Below, one piece after another: positions 50,758-62,371 of a stretch of DNA of 64,000 nucleotides. The DNA is taken from positions 423,001 through 487,000 of the forward strand of contig NC_090148.1 in the NCBI RefSeq assembly GCF_017916325.1. Direction: 5' to 3'. This DNA is from Leishmania martiniquensis. Its lineage: Eukaryota; Euglenozoa; Kinetoplastea; Trypanosomatida; Trypanosomatidae. The translations under genes and the position numbers were made by a program. Every line of letters starts with the position of its first letter. Position 1 is the first letter of the stretch. A model generated the notes under the pieces. It searched no databases. It worked only from the letters and a program-made list of their open reading frames with translations, and had not been told where the DNA came from.

Positions 50758-53094
50758 CTACCTTGACAGCTCGGGATAGACTTCTTCGACCATGGAGGAG
50801 GGCAGTCGCACAGTCTTGTGGCCATTGTACATGTAGTTGGGCGGTGGCTCGCAGCCGACTACCTCGGTCAGGCTGTACGTCTGAATGGCCGACTCGAAGG
50901 CGCCAACGAGGAAGAGAGCACCGAAGGCGGGGTAGACGGCGGCGCAGGAAATTCCACCAACAGCCTCACCATCCTCATCATCGCCCGTCGATGCCTCGTC
51001 GTCGCTACCCGCCGTTGCACCTTTGCCCATCTTCGACTTGAGCATGCTCGTCAAGGCGTTGGCGAGTTGCTGCTGCTGCCGCGGCGGCGGCATCTCACTG
51101 CCCTCAGAGGAATATGGCTTCAGGGTGAAGCGACGCACGCACCGCAGCAGCACCTCCGGCTCGTCGTACACGTGCCACTCTTTCACGATGCCGTCATCGT
51201 AGGAGCACGTGAGAAACACGTCTGGGGCACGCAGCACACAAATTTGCCGCCCGAGGCCGCGATGCACCTGCCGCGTGCTCGTCATCAGCTGCGGCACGTA
51301 GGTCTCGGCGACTGTAGCAGAGGAGGCGTCGTTTTCGGGATGGCACGTCCACACGCATACCTTGCCATCTGCGCAGCTGGTCACGAGACGACGGCGTCCG
51401 GCGAGCACACGAAGCGCAAAGCAAGCCGTCCCTGGCGTTCGGAGGAAAGCGAGCGGGTACGTGACCGGCACTACGCAGCTGAGCGGCACTCGCAGGTCAT
51501 TTCTGAGCTCACCGCCTTCAAAGGCAAGTGGCACGACGGTGTCCGCGAGTCGGTCTCCCACTGGGGCACCGCTCCCCGCCCTCGCGCCCAGCCGCACAGC
51601 GTTCCCCACCACGCCGATAGCCGCCCCGCCTGTGACCACACGACCGTACTTGGGCTTCCACTTGCTCACCTTGCCGGCGCTGCTGCCGCCGCGCTCGATC
51701 GAGCGTGCTATCTCTGACTGCACAATGGATGCCGGCAGTACCCAAACGTGATGGCTGGCGAGGCGTGAAGTGCGGTATTCCACAGTCTTCTCCGAGTCTG
51801 CACTGGGGGTGGTGGGGGGCGCGCTGCCTGTGTTGGGGTCAGAACACGACGGTGCCATGCAGCGCAGCAACGCGCAGGGCAACGGCGCCCGGTGCTGCTC
51901 GTCCCAGCAGAGCGGGTGATGCGCGGCGAGCGCGTCGGCCGACGCGGACTCCGGACCGCGCCACGGCAAGGCGTCAATGGCCCACACATACACGCCGCCC
52001 TCTGTCCCGGCGAACACCCTGCCCGTCTGTTCGTCAACCTCTAAGCAGTGCAGGACGCGGTCGGCATCTCGTGTCGGCAACTTCTTCGAATTGTCCTCGC
52101 GCGCGAACGGGGTGAGAGGGGATAGCATGCCTGCCATATTAGCACTACACACGAGCACATGCTGCAGCGTGTAGGTGCGGGCGATCACGTCGACGCGCCA
52201 CAGTCGCACAACACCAGCGTCGTCACCAGTGAAGACATACACTGCTGTGGGCTCGGCGGCGCACACGGCGTCGTGCCACCGCTGCAGCGCAGCTTGCTGC
52301 GACTCGTCGCACTTGTCCGCGCAGTTAAGATGGCTTGGTGGTGCCGTGAAGATGGACCCTTCCCATAACTTGGCGCTCCGCACCACGGACGGGTGCGGCA
52401 GACACGTAATGCCTGCCGGAGCGGGATGAAACACGCTCACTGCAACACGTGTGTCCCCGGAGGAGGATGCGGAGGCGAAGAGTGTGCCGAGGTGATCCAC
52501 AACAGTCACCGGTTCCTCACGTGCGTGGCGGTGCAGCAGCCGGCGGCCGACGCAGTTGAGAGGTGCGCGACCGCCCTGTACGATGGTGCGTGCAGCTGAA
52601 GCGTTGCCGCGCGCCTCCGCCTTCGCCAGCTCCGCCTCGCACTTCCAGTGGTGCGCTAGGGCGGGCAGCGTGGTCTCGCCGCACTCCACAACGAGTGCTT
52701 CGAGGAGGTGGGGAGGCAGTAACGGCATGAGAAAGACGTGCCCGTTGTCTGTGCCAATGAAGAAGTACTCCACCTGCGTACACGCACCGAGAGCAAGTGC
52801 GCTGCGCAGTGCCGCGGCCATCCGCGAAGCTCTCAGCTCAGCCGACACGTCGCCATCTCCAGCCCACGACGGTGGTAGTGTCCAAGACAGCAGCGCTGCC
52901 GCCTCCTCGGTGCTGAGGGCGGGGACAAGAGTGTAGTCAAGAGCGGAGATGAAGTTGAAGGCGCTGTCCTCCAACGTGAAGGTCTCTGCGCGTTCCTTGT
53001 TGCATTGCTCATCGTAGTGCGGTGTGGTGAGGGCTGCCTTGTGCGGAGTGGCGGTAACTGCCAAGGTTGGGAAGACACGCCGCCGAGTCCACAT
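50758..53094 (-). CDS. WD40-repeat protein, unknown function
   Basis: The protein has 778 residues from MWTRRRVFPT; the frame runs further upstream but there is low-complexity and lacks a supported start. At least five WD-type blades are visible: AVYVFTGDDAGVVRLWRVDV, GRVFAGTEGGVYVWAIDAL, RRLVTSCADGKVCVWTCHPE, DVFLTCSYDDGIVKEWHVYD and ALFLVGAFESAIQTYSLTEV. The N-terminal third has EYFFIGTDNGHVFLMPLLP, probably an extra blade. Long inserts separate blades. A short Ala-rich/acidic linker (GSDDEASTGDDEDGEA) lies near the C-terminus. The Arg-rich beginning could be a mitochondrial presequence, though this is uncertain. WD40 propellers are scaffolds, so partner and pathway cannot be told from the sequence. 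Confidence 0.78.
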   Translation of the reverse strand: MWTRRRVFPTLAVTATPHKAALTTPHYDEQCNKERAETFTLEDSAFNFISALDYTLVPALSTEEAAALLSWTLPPSWAGDGDVSAELRASRMAAALRSALALGACTQVEYFFIGTDNGHVFLMPLLPPHLLEALVVECGETTLPALAHHWKCEAELAKAEARGNASAARTIVQGGRAPLNCVGRRLLHRHAREEPVTVVDHLGTLFASASSSGDTRVAVSVFHPAPAGITCLPHPSVVRSAKLWEGSIFTAPPSHLNCADKCDESQQAALQRWHDAVCAAEPTAVYVFTGDDAGVVRLWRVDVIARTYTLQHVLVCSANMAGMLSPLTPFAREDNSKKLPTRDADRVLHCLEVDEQTGRVFAGTEGGVYVWAIDALPWRGPESASADALAAHHPLCWDEQHRAPLPCALLRCMAPSCSDPNTGSAPPTTPSADSEKTVEYRTSRLASHHVWVLPASIVQSEIARSIERGGSSAGKVSKWKPKYGRVVTGGAAIGVVGNAVRLGARAGSGAPVGDRLADTVVPLAFEGGELRNDLRVPLSCVVPVTYPLAFLRTPGTACFALRVLAGRRRLVTSCADGKVCVWTCHPENDASSATVAETYVPQLMTSTRQVHRGLGRQICVLRAPDVFLTCSYDDGIVKEWHVYDEPEVLLRCVRRFTLKPYSSEGSEMPPPRQQQQLANALTSMLKSKMGKGATAGSDDEASTGDDEDGEAVGGISCAAVYPAFGALFLVGAFESAIQTYSLTEVVGCEPPPNYMYNGHKTVRLPSSMVEEVYPELSR

Positions 53095-55377
53095 GTGGTT
53101 GGTGAGAGGAGGAAGGCGGTCACAGTGGCACACCCATTTACACAGAGAGAGAGGGTCACTCTGTCCTCGCCCTCCCTCTCTGAATATGCTTGAGCCGATG
53201 GTGTCTTGACCGCCTCTTTCGCCCCGCAAACTGTGTATGTGGTAGTGTGCGTATGAAAGGACCCTATGAGTTCCGCCAGAGGGGAGGGGGAGGGGAGGGG
53301 AGTGGGAGAGGGTCAAGTGGGGCGGTGAAGGGATGGGAAGGGGAAGGGAGGCGAGGGATACGCGGGGGGGGGCGCTTCTGCGCGCGCACTCATAGATGAC
53401 TACGCCTCTTCGAGAGGGAGAGGGCTTGCCCGCTTGCCAGCCTGACTCCCCTCTTTGGCAGAGACCCATCCACGCTTGTTTTTCATGGTTGGCACAGCGG
53501 CGGCGACGCAGTGCCGCCCATGGCGCGCATCTTGGTGGTTGGTGGGTTGGGTGGTGCCGTGCGCCCCCCCTTCCTCTCTCCCCTTCCCCAACGCACATCG
53601 TTGTCAACGCACAGTCTTTTTCACCACTTTTCTTTGGTTTAAATGAGTTTTTTTTTGTATGTTTAAGAAGGCGACACGAATGGAACAGAGATAAAAGTCA
53701 GTGGTGATGGCGGTGTGCCTCTGTCTGTGTGAGGATATGCATTTCACCGATGAGGTGCGTCTGCAGTTCTTTTAGGACCCCTCCACTGTACGTTTCCCAC
53801 CCCGTATCCCCATCCCGTAGCGATGGGCAGAGCCCTTCGTGACGAGCAACACAGCTCCTCGGTGGGAGTGGAGAGGGTCGGGGTGGGTGAATGTGGGGTT
53901 GACCGGAGACCGAGGAAAGACCACCACAGCCGCGGTGGCTTCCTCCACACACACACACCGAGAGAGATGAAACGATTACACCATCACCCCTAGCGAACGA
54001 AGAATATATATATATATATGCTCGACGGACGGCGGGCGGTGTCTCGGAAAACAGCCGGTGCTCTCTTCCGCCTTTCGAAATGCCTTTTGCTTATCCGAAG
54101 AATGAAGAGGAGAGGAGAGGGGGGGGGTGAGGTGAGGGTGAGGGTGAGGCGCGTACCCATGCGCGCTATCTAGTCTCTGCAGCGTGTGGAGCGACCAGAC
54201 GCGTTTCCTTTCTTTCGTGGCAGTAAAAAGTGCATGACCATCCCCCCCCCGTCATCCCTCGACACTTCTCTCCCTCTGCCCGCGGCAGCCACGCCAGTCA
54301 GCACGGAGAGGGTTCCCTATACTCCTGCCACCCACGGTAACACACACACACACAATGTAGGTGCGCACAAGCTCCCTTACATGGGCCACTCCTCTGCACA
54401 CCCCCTCCTCATCCCCGAGAAAGAAAAGCAGCAGCGGGTGACTTCAGGTGTATGAGGCAGAGGAGGGGCACCACCACCACCACCGTGTGAGAGGGAGGGA
54501 GGGCGAGAACTGATGTGAGAGCAGGTCATCAACGGAAGACATACAAGGAGCGACAGCAAAGCTATCAATCAAGCGAGCGAGTGAGAGAGAACAGTCCCCA
54601 AGCACCAGAAGTGAAGGCGGCAAGCGATCTATGGAGACAGACAAGAGAGGTGAAGGAGCAGAAGTGGAGGCAACGGAGCAGTGCGTCCCATACGCAGAGA
54701 CACGTACACGCACAGCGATTGTTCTTGGCTTTCACGTGTGGGAGAGAGGGCGAGGAAGAGGGGGTGGGGGGGGCAGCAAAACGAAGCGACATCCGCTTGA
54801 GCACCTCTCTCCCACCACCGCCACCACAGAGGAACGATTCGTGGCAAGACCAAACAAAACTGGAGAGGAAGAAGGCGAAGGAAGAGCAGCCCGCCCGTTC
54901 ACACCCACACGCGCACAGCGACCGGGCGGGCGCTCCCCTGCCCTCTGCGGGATGAAACGATGTGGGATAGACACATGGAGAGGGGGAAAAGATGGGCAAG
55001 AATGAAGGGCACCATCAACATCAGCCACACAGCGACAAACAACAGACATCTCCGGCGCGTACGATCAAAACAAAGAGAGAGAGAGAGAGACGGGAGAAGC
55101 ACAGAGGAAACAGACGACGAGGAGGAGGGCGGCAGGGGATCTATGCAGGGAAAGAGGGACACGTGAGTGAGATGAAAGAAATACGGCGCATCACAGACGG
55201 TAATCAAAGGACGCCCACACACACACACGTCTGTGTGTGTGTGTGTGCGGTGGGGTGAGGTCAGGTGAAGGGGTGCGTGATCGCATGCACGCACCGGCGC
55301 ACGTGTATAAATTGACAAAGGAGACAGCACGCGTGCACCCGTACGCGTGATAGAGGGGGCGCGCAACCGTTGAGTCA
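53095..55377. other. Spacer between the 1486-residue and WD40 genes
   Basis: This 2.3-kb spacer holds a purine-rich run (53280-53345), a (TA)n tract at 54004-54019, a GGGTGA repeat at about 54127-54148, and CA/GT runs (about 55210-55245). Two out-of-phase ATGs may precede the WD40 start if splicing is distal. It is the presumed 3' UTR of the 1486-residue gene; no gene was recognised. Confidence 0.5.
54004..54019. repeat. (TA)n microsatellite
   Basis: A perfect TA run in the spacer after the 1486-residue gene; similar short TA tracts recur in several spacers of the window. Confidence 0.85.
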
Positions 55378-58300
55378 TCACTTCTTATGTGGGCGTCTCC
55401 GCCGCTGCGTTGCTGGTACGCCAGTGCCCGACGTGGGCGTGTTCGGCTCCATGGCTCTTGCGGCACCTTTGACAACCTCCGCCTTTTCCGACGCTCCTCT
55501 TGACGGCTCTATCAGAGGACCCTCAGAAGGGCACAGCATCAGCGCTGTGGCGGCCCTGCCGGCATCCTGGTCCTGCAATGGCGCCCCCGACACGCTTGCC
55601 CCGTGTCCAGTGGTGCAGCCCATCGCACCGGTGCCGCGTGCCGCATTTGCTGGGGTGCCGCCGATGTTGCTGTTGCTGCCTTCGCCGGCGATGCCGTACT
55701 GCTGCTGCTGCTGCGGAAATTGCATGCCGCCGTAATCGTTCGGCTGGTTCATCGAAGGAATGGAAAAGCGGCACCGGTTTGGCAAGGCGATGTGTGGCGA
55801 GGAGGACTCTTCGCCACCGCTCATGGTCTGCGACTCGTCCGCGGCGCTGCCCCTCGCGCTGGGGTGTCTGTGCGGGTGCTGCTGTGTGCTCAGTGATGCG
55901 TGTATGATGGCTCCCTGGCCGTGGGATGGCCGACCCTTTACCCCGCCACGCCCCTCCATCGCACCGGCGCTGCGAGGGAGCGGCGGCGCAAAGGGCGCGC
56001 TGCTGGTAGGGCGACACTCGTTTGGGCCATCCTGTGAGGACGACATAGCCGTCGCCGAGCTCGTCGTGCGGCGCGCGGGTTGCGAGACGTGCACGCCGGT
56101 AGACCCCATCGCATAGTTGCACATGGAAGGGTAATGCGGGTAGGCGCCATATATTACGGTTGGTGTCGTTACGCTGGCGCTAGTGTAGCCACCGCCGCTG
56201 CGGACGCCGACTTGCGCGTTGAGCCCTGCACTCGGTGACGTGGATCCTGGAGCGCCAGGGCTGCCGCAGACGTCGATTGAGCTGTCGACATTGTACACAT
56301 GTGTCATGCCTGGAGCACCACCACCACCGTTGGCACTGCTGCAGCTGCCGCTCTCGATGGCCTCCACGTTGGCCATACAACCGCTACCATTGTTCAAGAG
56401 GACGGACTTGTTGCTGGGCCCACTACTCCCACTACCGGTGCCACCGCTCATGTTGGTGTTGCCTTCGCCGCTACTACCCCCACGGTAGGTCATGGCGTAG
56501 CCAGCCCGCGGGTTCGATGCGCGCGAGACTGCCGGTGCCTCCATGCGTGGTGGCTGTGCGACCATCATACCCCCCACCGTCATCACCGATGCGCTCCCTA
56601 TATGCCGCGCTGCGCGCGGGGGCTGCGAGCTGTGCATGGCACCGCCATGCATCAGCACTGCCTCATCGTCGTCACTGCCAAAGGACGAAGTTCTTGGCAC
56701 CGCCGCGGCGGACTCTGCTCTGGCGCGAGAGCCGCTGTTGTAGTCTCCGAGCGTGCCATGCGCTGGTGTCGCGTCGTAATACACGCTAAAGGAGCGGCTC
56801 AACTGCTGCGGCTGCCGTCGGCCGACCGGTGGAAAGGGCATCGCGGTCAGCGCCGGTGAGCGTCCTGTGTTGTCGAGCTCGAGAGCGGCGCTAGGCCCGT
56901 AGCCCTCATGACTCGTTCGACATGGCGGTGGAGTATAATCCATGCTACTGCCGCCGGTGAGAAGCGCAGCGCCGTTCGACGCTTCAGCAGTGGATTGCGG
57001 CTGCTCGCTGTGTTCGTGTGGCACCCCATTTCGGTCTACGACGAGGTGCGTTTGATCGCCTAGCTGAATCGTGTCCACAGAGAAGAAGCCTGGCAGTACA
57101 TCCTGTGCTGTGCGCTTCCGTGGTCCATTCCAGTTGTGATGCGTCGCACCTGCGTTGCTGCTCCGTTCACCGCCTAGCCTCTGAGTGCGGTGCGGCTGCT
57201 GTGGTGGCTGCTGCCGCTGTGGCTGGAGTGCGCGCATCTGCGGCGGATGTGGTTGTGGCATATATGATTGCAGGACCTGAGGTGGCTGATACTGCTGCTC
57301 CTGCGGTGGTGGCATGGAATGCAGGCGATGTTGCGGTAGCTCAGCGTACGCCTGATATGCGCATAGGCCATGCAACTCGGGCGTCTGAGGGTACGGGTTC
57401 TGCTGCGGCTGTTGGTGTTGCTGTTGCGAAGAATCAAAGCTCTGCTCTGGGTAGTCGTATGCCTCGCGTTGGTGCGGGCAAGGGCGCTCGTGCTGTTGAT
57501 TCTGATGCTGCTGCTGTTCTGGGCACGGCTGCGGGTACTCGCACGGATACCCTTGCTGATGTCGCCGCGGCATTGGCTCGAAAGACTGGTAGTGCCCGGG
57601 CGCCTCCTGCGCCGGCGGAGGATGGGGCGGATGCTGGTGCTGCTCGTCCCACAGCGGCTCGTACTGCGGGCGCGGGGGGTGTTGCTTTCTCAGCCCTTGG
57701 CGGTGATGGTGCTCTGGCTGCTGCTGTTCGTTCGGCGGCACATACGTGCTGGGATGTTGCACATGCTGCCCTTGTTCTTCGTGTTGCTGGAACGGGTGCG
57801 CCGAGTGGGGCCCGTACGACGATTGCCCAGGCGGCGTTTTCTCGCACTCTTGTTGGTAGGCACCTTCATGCGGTGCCTCTGCTGCACTTTCGCCAACCTC
57901 GCAGTATGGCGCCGACGTTCGCGCAGGCGGCACGTCGTGGGCGTATCGCGCGGTCTGAGGCACCGCGTAGCCTCCGTAGGGGCCTTGGGGGCTGCAGAGG
58001 AAGTGCTCCCCTGTGGACGGCGACGGCAGCTTAGAAGGACCACCGCCGGCGGGTCCCGGGATGATGCCGTCATGAGTTCCTCGCGATACATCCGCCATGC
58101 TCGACTTCACGCTCATCGTGTCTGAGTTCGCGACGGCGCAGTAGGAGAACGAGGCGCCACTGTCCACAGCAGCGACGCCGCCATAACCACCGACAGCGTT
58201 GCCACTGGCGAGTGCCGAGGCGCTCCAGATTCGCATGTGCGCGATGCCCAGCCCGGTCGACGTCGTCGAGGGAGAGCGATGGCTGGCGAAACTCGTTGTG

Positions 58301-59838
58301 CGCGGCACAGCGCTCATCAACGGTGTTGCCACAATGACAGACGCGTTGTACGGGTCGTGCGTTGCAAAGCGCAGCGAGGGACTCGGCGACTGCGAGTCGC
58401 GCCGGCTGAGTGCTGCACCGCCGCGGTTGGCGGGTGACGTGGAGCCGCCCGCACCGCCTCCCGCAGCACTTGTAGCTACGGGCGATACGATAGGGGAGGG
58501 GAGTTGGCCGATAAAGAGCGGATTGCGCACATGGTCGGTGCTCAGGCTCAAGTTGCTCGCGTTCCTGGTGCTCTTGCTCCCTTGCGAAGCCACGGGGATG
58601 GAAGGTGGTATGGGGACGTTGTGGCTGCTAGGGGTGTGGGCCACTGTAGCGGCAGACGTGACGACTCCAGCTGCCGATGACGCAGACGCTCCTAGGCTAC
58701 GCACCGCGTGCGAGGGCGAGAACGGCGGAGCCGATGAGGCGGACGTGCTAGCTGTCGGATGCACGTTCAGGGCGGCGCTGTCATCTTCAGTGGCTTGATC
58801 TGCGTTTTGCGGGGACCGCGTGGCCGCCTCGTTCGCAGAGCCGGCGGCAGAGGGGGCGGCGTGGCTGTTGTGATCGGAAGGAGCTAGGTGGTGTGGGTCG
58901 ACCCGCCAACGCTCATCAGGGCTGCCGACGCCGTCCTCCGTGAAGGAGTTCGCTGCCTTGTCACCTTCGGCCGGAAAGGGGCTGGTGGGCACACTGATGC
59001 TGTTGCGCCGGCGCGACCCGCCAATAGCGAAACAGGTGAGCTGAGCCGAGAGCGCAATGCCCTCTGGGCTGGTGGACAACGTGGCTGCCGCTGGAGTGGG
59101 GCCGACTGCCGGGGATGACAGAGGCGTCACGGTGTGGCCTGTGCCAGTCACCGTCATCGTCAGCCGCCCAGGTGCCGGGGGCGTCACGAGCGTTTCGGGG
59201 GTGGTGGCCGCGGCCTCGGCAGAGGGTGGTGGTATACCAGCCGCCCGGAAAACTCGCGGAGGAAAGACGGGGAGACTCTTAAGCATGCCGGTGGCCTGAC
59301 CGCTGCCGCTGCCCGGAGATATGCTGCGAACGTTGTAGACTGATGAAGCTGCGCTGATGCCGCCGTGACTAAGTAGAGAGAGCGCGGAAGGTGCCGAGGA
59401 AGAGGAGCCGGGTACATCTGCAAGAATAGGAGTCGGGGAGGTCGTCGCCGTGGCCACCGTTTCACCGCCGCGAGATGAGCTCTTTGCGGTCGTGCTGCTA
59501 CCGCGGTGTTTGCCCTTGTCTCCGTTCTGCTCCTCGCCACCGTCGTTCGTGAAGGCGGAGCCGGCAAGCGACCTACAGTTGCTCACGGCGTGCCGCACGA
59601 GCACCCCAGATGACAAAAGGGGAGAGCTACTGCGCACCGTCGACTCCTGCGGCTGTGGCGCTTCTGAGGGACTACCCATCTCAATCCTATAGCCGTACGT
59701 CACAGCTGGCTTCGACGATGACGAGGAGAGTGGCGGCGGCGAAGATGCTCTGTTCCCCATCTCCTGTGCATCATCTTCCATTAGCGAAAGCTTGGAAACG
59801 CTCCTGCTGCCGACCGCGTCCGGCAGCTGACGTTCCAT
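55378..59838 (-). CDS. Large low-complexity Gln/His/Pro-rich protein, unknown
   Basis: The protein has 1486 residues from MERQLPDAV. The N-terminal 600 residues are Ser/Ala/Thr/Gly-rich. A Gln/His/Pro/Tyr-rich prion-like region occupies roughly residues 680-930 (examples: QQHPPHPPPAQEAPGHYQSF, QQQHQQPQQNPYPQ). Just after it, one compact non-repetitive segment, RKRTAQDVLPGFFSVDTIQL followed by GDQTHLVVDRNGVPHE (about 945-980), looks like a short folded or binding motif. Gly/Ser/Asn-rich sequence resumes, and the tail is strongly basic (RRRRPHKK). There is no signal peptide or span. Such composition is common in RNA-granule and mRNA-regulatory proteins, and this gives only a weak hint. Several CAG/CTG-type runs at the DNA level underlie the Gln tract and could vary in length between strains. 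Confidence 0.72.
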   Translation of the reverse strand: MERQLPDAVGSRSVSKLSLMEDDAQEMGNRASSPPPLSSSSSKPAVTYGYRIEMGSPSEAPQPQESTVRSSSPLLSSGVLVRHAVSNCRSLAGSAFTNDGGEEQNGDKGKHRGSSTTAKSSSRGGETVATATTSPTPILADVPGSSSSAPSALSLLSHGGISAASSVYNVRSISPGSGSGQATGMLKSLPVFPPRVFRAAGIPPPSAEAAATTPETLVTPPAPGRLTMTVTGTGHTVTPLSSPAVGPTPAAATLSTSPEGIALSAQLTCFAIGGSRRRNSISVPTSPFPAEGDKAANSFTEDGVGSPDERWRVDPHHLAPSDHNSHAAPSAAGSANEAATRSPQNADQATEDDSAALNVHPTASTSASSAPPFSPSHAVRSLGASASSAAGVVTSAATVAHTPSSHNVPIPPSIPVASQGSKSTRNASNLSLSTDHVRNPLFIGQLPSPIVSPVATSAAGGGAGGSTSPANRGGAALSRRDSQSPSPSLRFATHDPYNASVIVATPLMSAVPRTTSFASHRSPSTTSTGLGIAHMRIWSASALASGNAVGGYGGVAAVDSGASFSYCAVANSDTMSVKSSMADVSRGTHDGIIPGPAGGGPSKLPSPSTGEHFLCSPQGPYGGYAVPQTARYAHDVPPARTSAPYCEVGESAAEAPHEGAYQQECEKTPPGQSSYGPHSAHPFQQHEEQGQHVQHPSTYVPPNEQQQPEHHHRQGLRKQHPPRPQYEPLWDEQHQHPPHPPPAQEAPGHYQSFEPMPRRHQQGYPCEYPQPCPEQQQHQNQQHERPCPHQREAYDYPEQSFDSSQQQHQQPQQNPYPQTPELHGLCAYQAYAELPQHRLHSMPPPQEQQYQPPQVLQSYMPQPHPPQMRALQPQRQQPPQQPHRTQRLGGERSSNAGATHHNWNGPRKRTAQDVLPGFFSVDTIQLGDQTHLVVDRNGVPHEHSEQPQSTAEASNGAALLTGGSSMDYTPPPCRTSHEGYGPSAALELDNTGRSPALTAMPFPPVGRRQPQQLSRSFSVYYDATPAHGTLGDYNSGSRARAESAAAVPRTSSFGSDDDEAVLMHGGAMHSSQPPRAARHIGSASVMTVGGMMVAQPPRMEAPAVSRASNPRAGYAMTYRGGSSGEGNTNMSGGTGSGSSGPSNKSVLLNNGSGCMANVEAIESGSCSSANGGGGAPGMTHVYNVDSSIDVCGSPGAPGSTSPSAGLNAQVGVRSGGGYTSASVTTPTVIYGAYPHYPSMCNYAMGSTGVHVSQPARRTTSSATAMSSSQDGPNECRPTSSAPFAPPLPRSAGAMEGRGGVKGRPSHGQGAIIHASLSTQQHPHRHPSARGSAADESQTMSGGEESSSPHIALPNRCRFSIPSMNQPNDYGGMQFPQQQQQYGIAGEGSNSNIGGTPANAARGTGAMGCTTGHGASVSGAPLQDQDAGRAATALMLCPSEGPLIEPSRGASEKAEVVKGAARAMEPNTPTSGTGVPATQRRRRPHKK

Positions 59839-61343
59839 TGACGCGGCAGGAGAGGGTCGCTGGCGGCCGCGGGACTGAGCTTCGAAAAAATCTGGTGACT
59901 CGACAAGACACACGAGGACAGCCGCGGCGACACGATTAGCGATGCAGCCTTCCCCTTAATGCACCTTAAGAGCTCACCACAAGCACGGGCACCCCCTTCG
60001 GAGAGGAGATAGCGAATTTATGTATGGGGCGGGTGGAGGAAGGGAAGGGAAGTCGGTGCGTGCTGTGCCACAACAGCGGCACGCACACACGCACACCACA
60101 AACAAACAAAGAAGCCACGGAAGAAGACCTAACAAATCCCCAAAGCGCTGGACGCCCTTCCCGGAGGTGATGAGCCGACCCGCCTCCTGAGGACGGAAGG
60201 CAAAGACGACGACGGCGACAGTGAAACGAAAGCTAAGGGACGAAAAGAGGAAGGGCCAACGACAATGGTGTGAGGAGGAGAGCTTTGGCAAACGATTGAC
60301 CAAAGAAAAAAATGACAGGATAGTCCGGAGGGAGGGTCGGACACGTACGCGTTTCCCCCCGCCGCGCCGCTGCTTAGTATTCTTTAAAAAAAACTTTTTT
60401 TTTTGTATACGTTTAGCGTTATTTTCCTTTCGTCCCTCTGCACTGAAAACGGAGTGAGAGAGAGAGAGGGAGGGGTGGCGGGTGTGTGCGTGTTTGGGGG
60501 CGGGGGGGAGGGGGTCGGCGTGAAACACAAAGACAATGCGAGGCAAGTGCGATTCAGCGACGGGTCGTGAACGGAGGGCGTAACGGAACCGACGGGAAAA
60601 AAGTACGAAACGCCTTTGGGTGTCTTTTCGTCCTTTTCGTTGGGGGAGGGAGAGGGAGAGGGGGGAGAAAAGAAGAAAGAAAAAAACACAACAGAAAAGG
60701 AAAAGGACAGACGGACCGACAGACGGAAGCAAAGCAAAACCGAACAACAACAAAAAGAGGCTCGACGGGGTGGGGGGAAGGAGGAGGAGGGAGCGCGGCG
60801 ATGAAGGCCAACACAACCGCACTAACGGCAACCTCAATGGCACCGATCACGGGAGGGAAACCAACAAGAAAGTAGACGTACAGAATCCCGAGTTGAAAGG
60901 TTTGCCATACGAGGCAGGCGGACGGGCGGGATGAGAGGAAGTGCCGTGTGGGGGTCACGAGGCGGGGGCGGGCCAACGTGAAAGAAAAAAAACACACACA
61001 CAGGTAGACCAGACAGACGTTCTAGCATGTCCAACGGGTAATGCATACGACCCTCCCCCCTGAAGCAACACAAGCAAGCAAAAAAAATATCTTGTACACA
61101 GGCGCGGTACAAGGGAGGGTGAGAGGGTCACAGCGTGAGATAGAAAGGCACACACACACATGCACATGCACGCGTGACCGAAAAAAAGAAGTGAGGGGTT
61201 CACGAAGAAGAAAAAATGGGCGATGGACGTTACTTGCCGGTATATGTAAAGCACATACAGTCATATATATTTATTCATTTATGTTATGTGAGGGAGAGTG
61301 AGCCCAACGGAGAACAAGCGAAGCAAGGCAGAATGGCAGTGAA

Positions 61344-61381
61344 TTATATATATATATATGCTTTGTTCTATATATATATAT
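61344..61381. repeat. Paired (TA)n microsatellites
   Basis: Two perfect TA runs separated by about 9 bases lie within the gene-free right end. On either strand they could pair as a weak AT hairpin in RNA. Confidence 0.8.
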
Positions 61382-62371
61382 TGATGGAAGAGGGAGAGAG
61401 TGCTGAGGAAGGGGGTGCTTTTTGCCTTTTAGTTGGCGGCTTCTTTTTCTTTTTTTTTCGTCGCCCCACCACTCTTACACTGGCCCGCTCCTTGGACACT
61501 GTGTGGGAGTGAGGAAGAGAAAGGCGGAGCAGCAGGGGTGACGGTTAGCAGAGTGTGCACCCTGCGCGCGCCTGAGAGAAGAAAAAAAAAGAGTGAGCGG
61601 TGATGCAGTGCGTGGGGGGAGGGGCACTCAGAGAGAGAGAGAGCTCGCCACAAGTGCACAAGTCCGTAATATTTCAGAAGGAATAAGGGTATAAGTGCAT
61701 ACATATGTGTATATATTTGTGTCTGTAAAGGCCTAAGAAGGGAGCGGCGCGCGCGCAACAAGTCAGTGCGCGTATGCGTGTGGGAAGCGGGCGCGGATTT
61801 GGGGTTCGTGCGTCTCCGCTTTTTTTTTACTCCCTGTTGGTATCTTCTACTCGGATGAGGAAGGCGCGAACGAGTAGGAGGGCGGCGGATCCGGGGGCGA
61901 GTGATGGAGGAGACGGCAGCGGGTTGTAAAGAGAGAGAGAGAAGGGTGCTCGCAGGAGTGGAGACGTCGTTCAGCTTTACTGCTGTGCCGATCGATGGCA
62001 GTAAGGGCAGATGGAAGACACCCACTAAAACAAGGTCGGCTGAAAGTGAAAAAAAAAGTGTGCTTATTGTATGCGTGCGTGTAGGGTGAGTGAGTGTGTG
62101 GGTGCCAGAGGCGGTCATGAGGCGCCAGGCCGCACTAGCAGTGGTACATACACAAACACAAACGAAATGTTTTTATTTTTCCTGCTCGTTTGCTCACGAA
62201 AGGTGTGACTCGAGCGGAGAAAAAAAAAGGAAAGGAAAGCGGCTAAGCTGCACGAGAAAAGAAATGGTAGGCGGACACACACACAGAGTGGCACCGATGG
62301 TGATGATGCCTCACGAAAGCGGGCAGTAACGGGAAACGAGTGACGCACGCCTGCACCCGCACGCACCTGTG

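Noticed and set aside
57200..58040. Long plus-strand open frames (338 and 251 codons) opposite the Gln/His/Pro-rich tract
   Set aside because: They are antisense readings of CAG/CTG-type repeats (Ala/Val/Leu-rich proteins) within a gene on the other strand.
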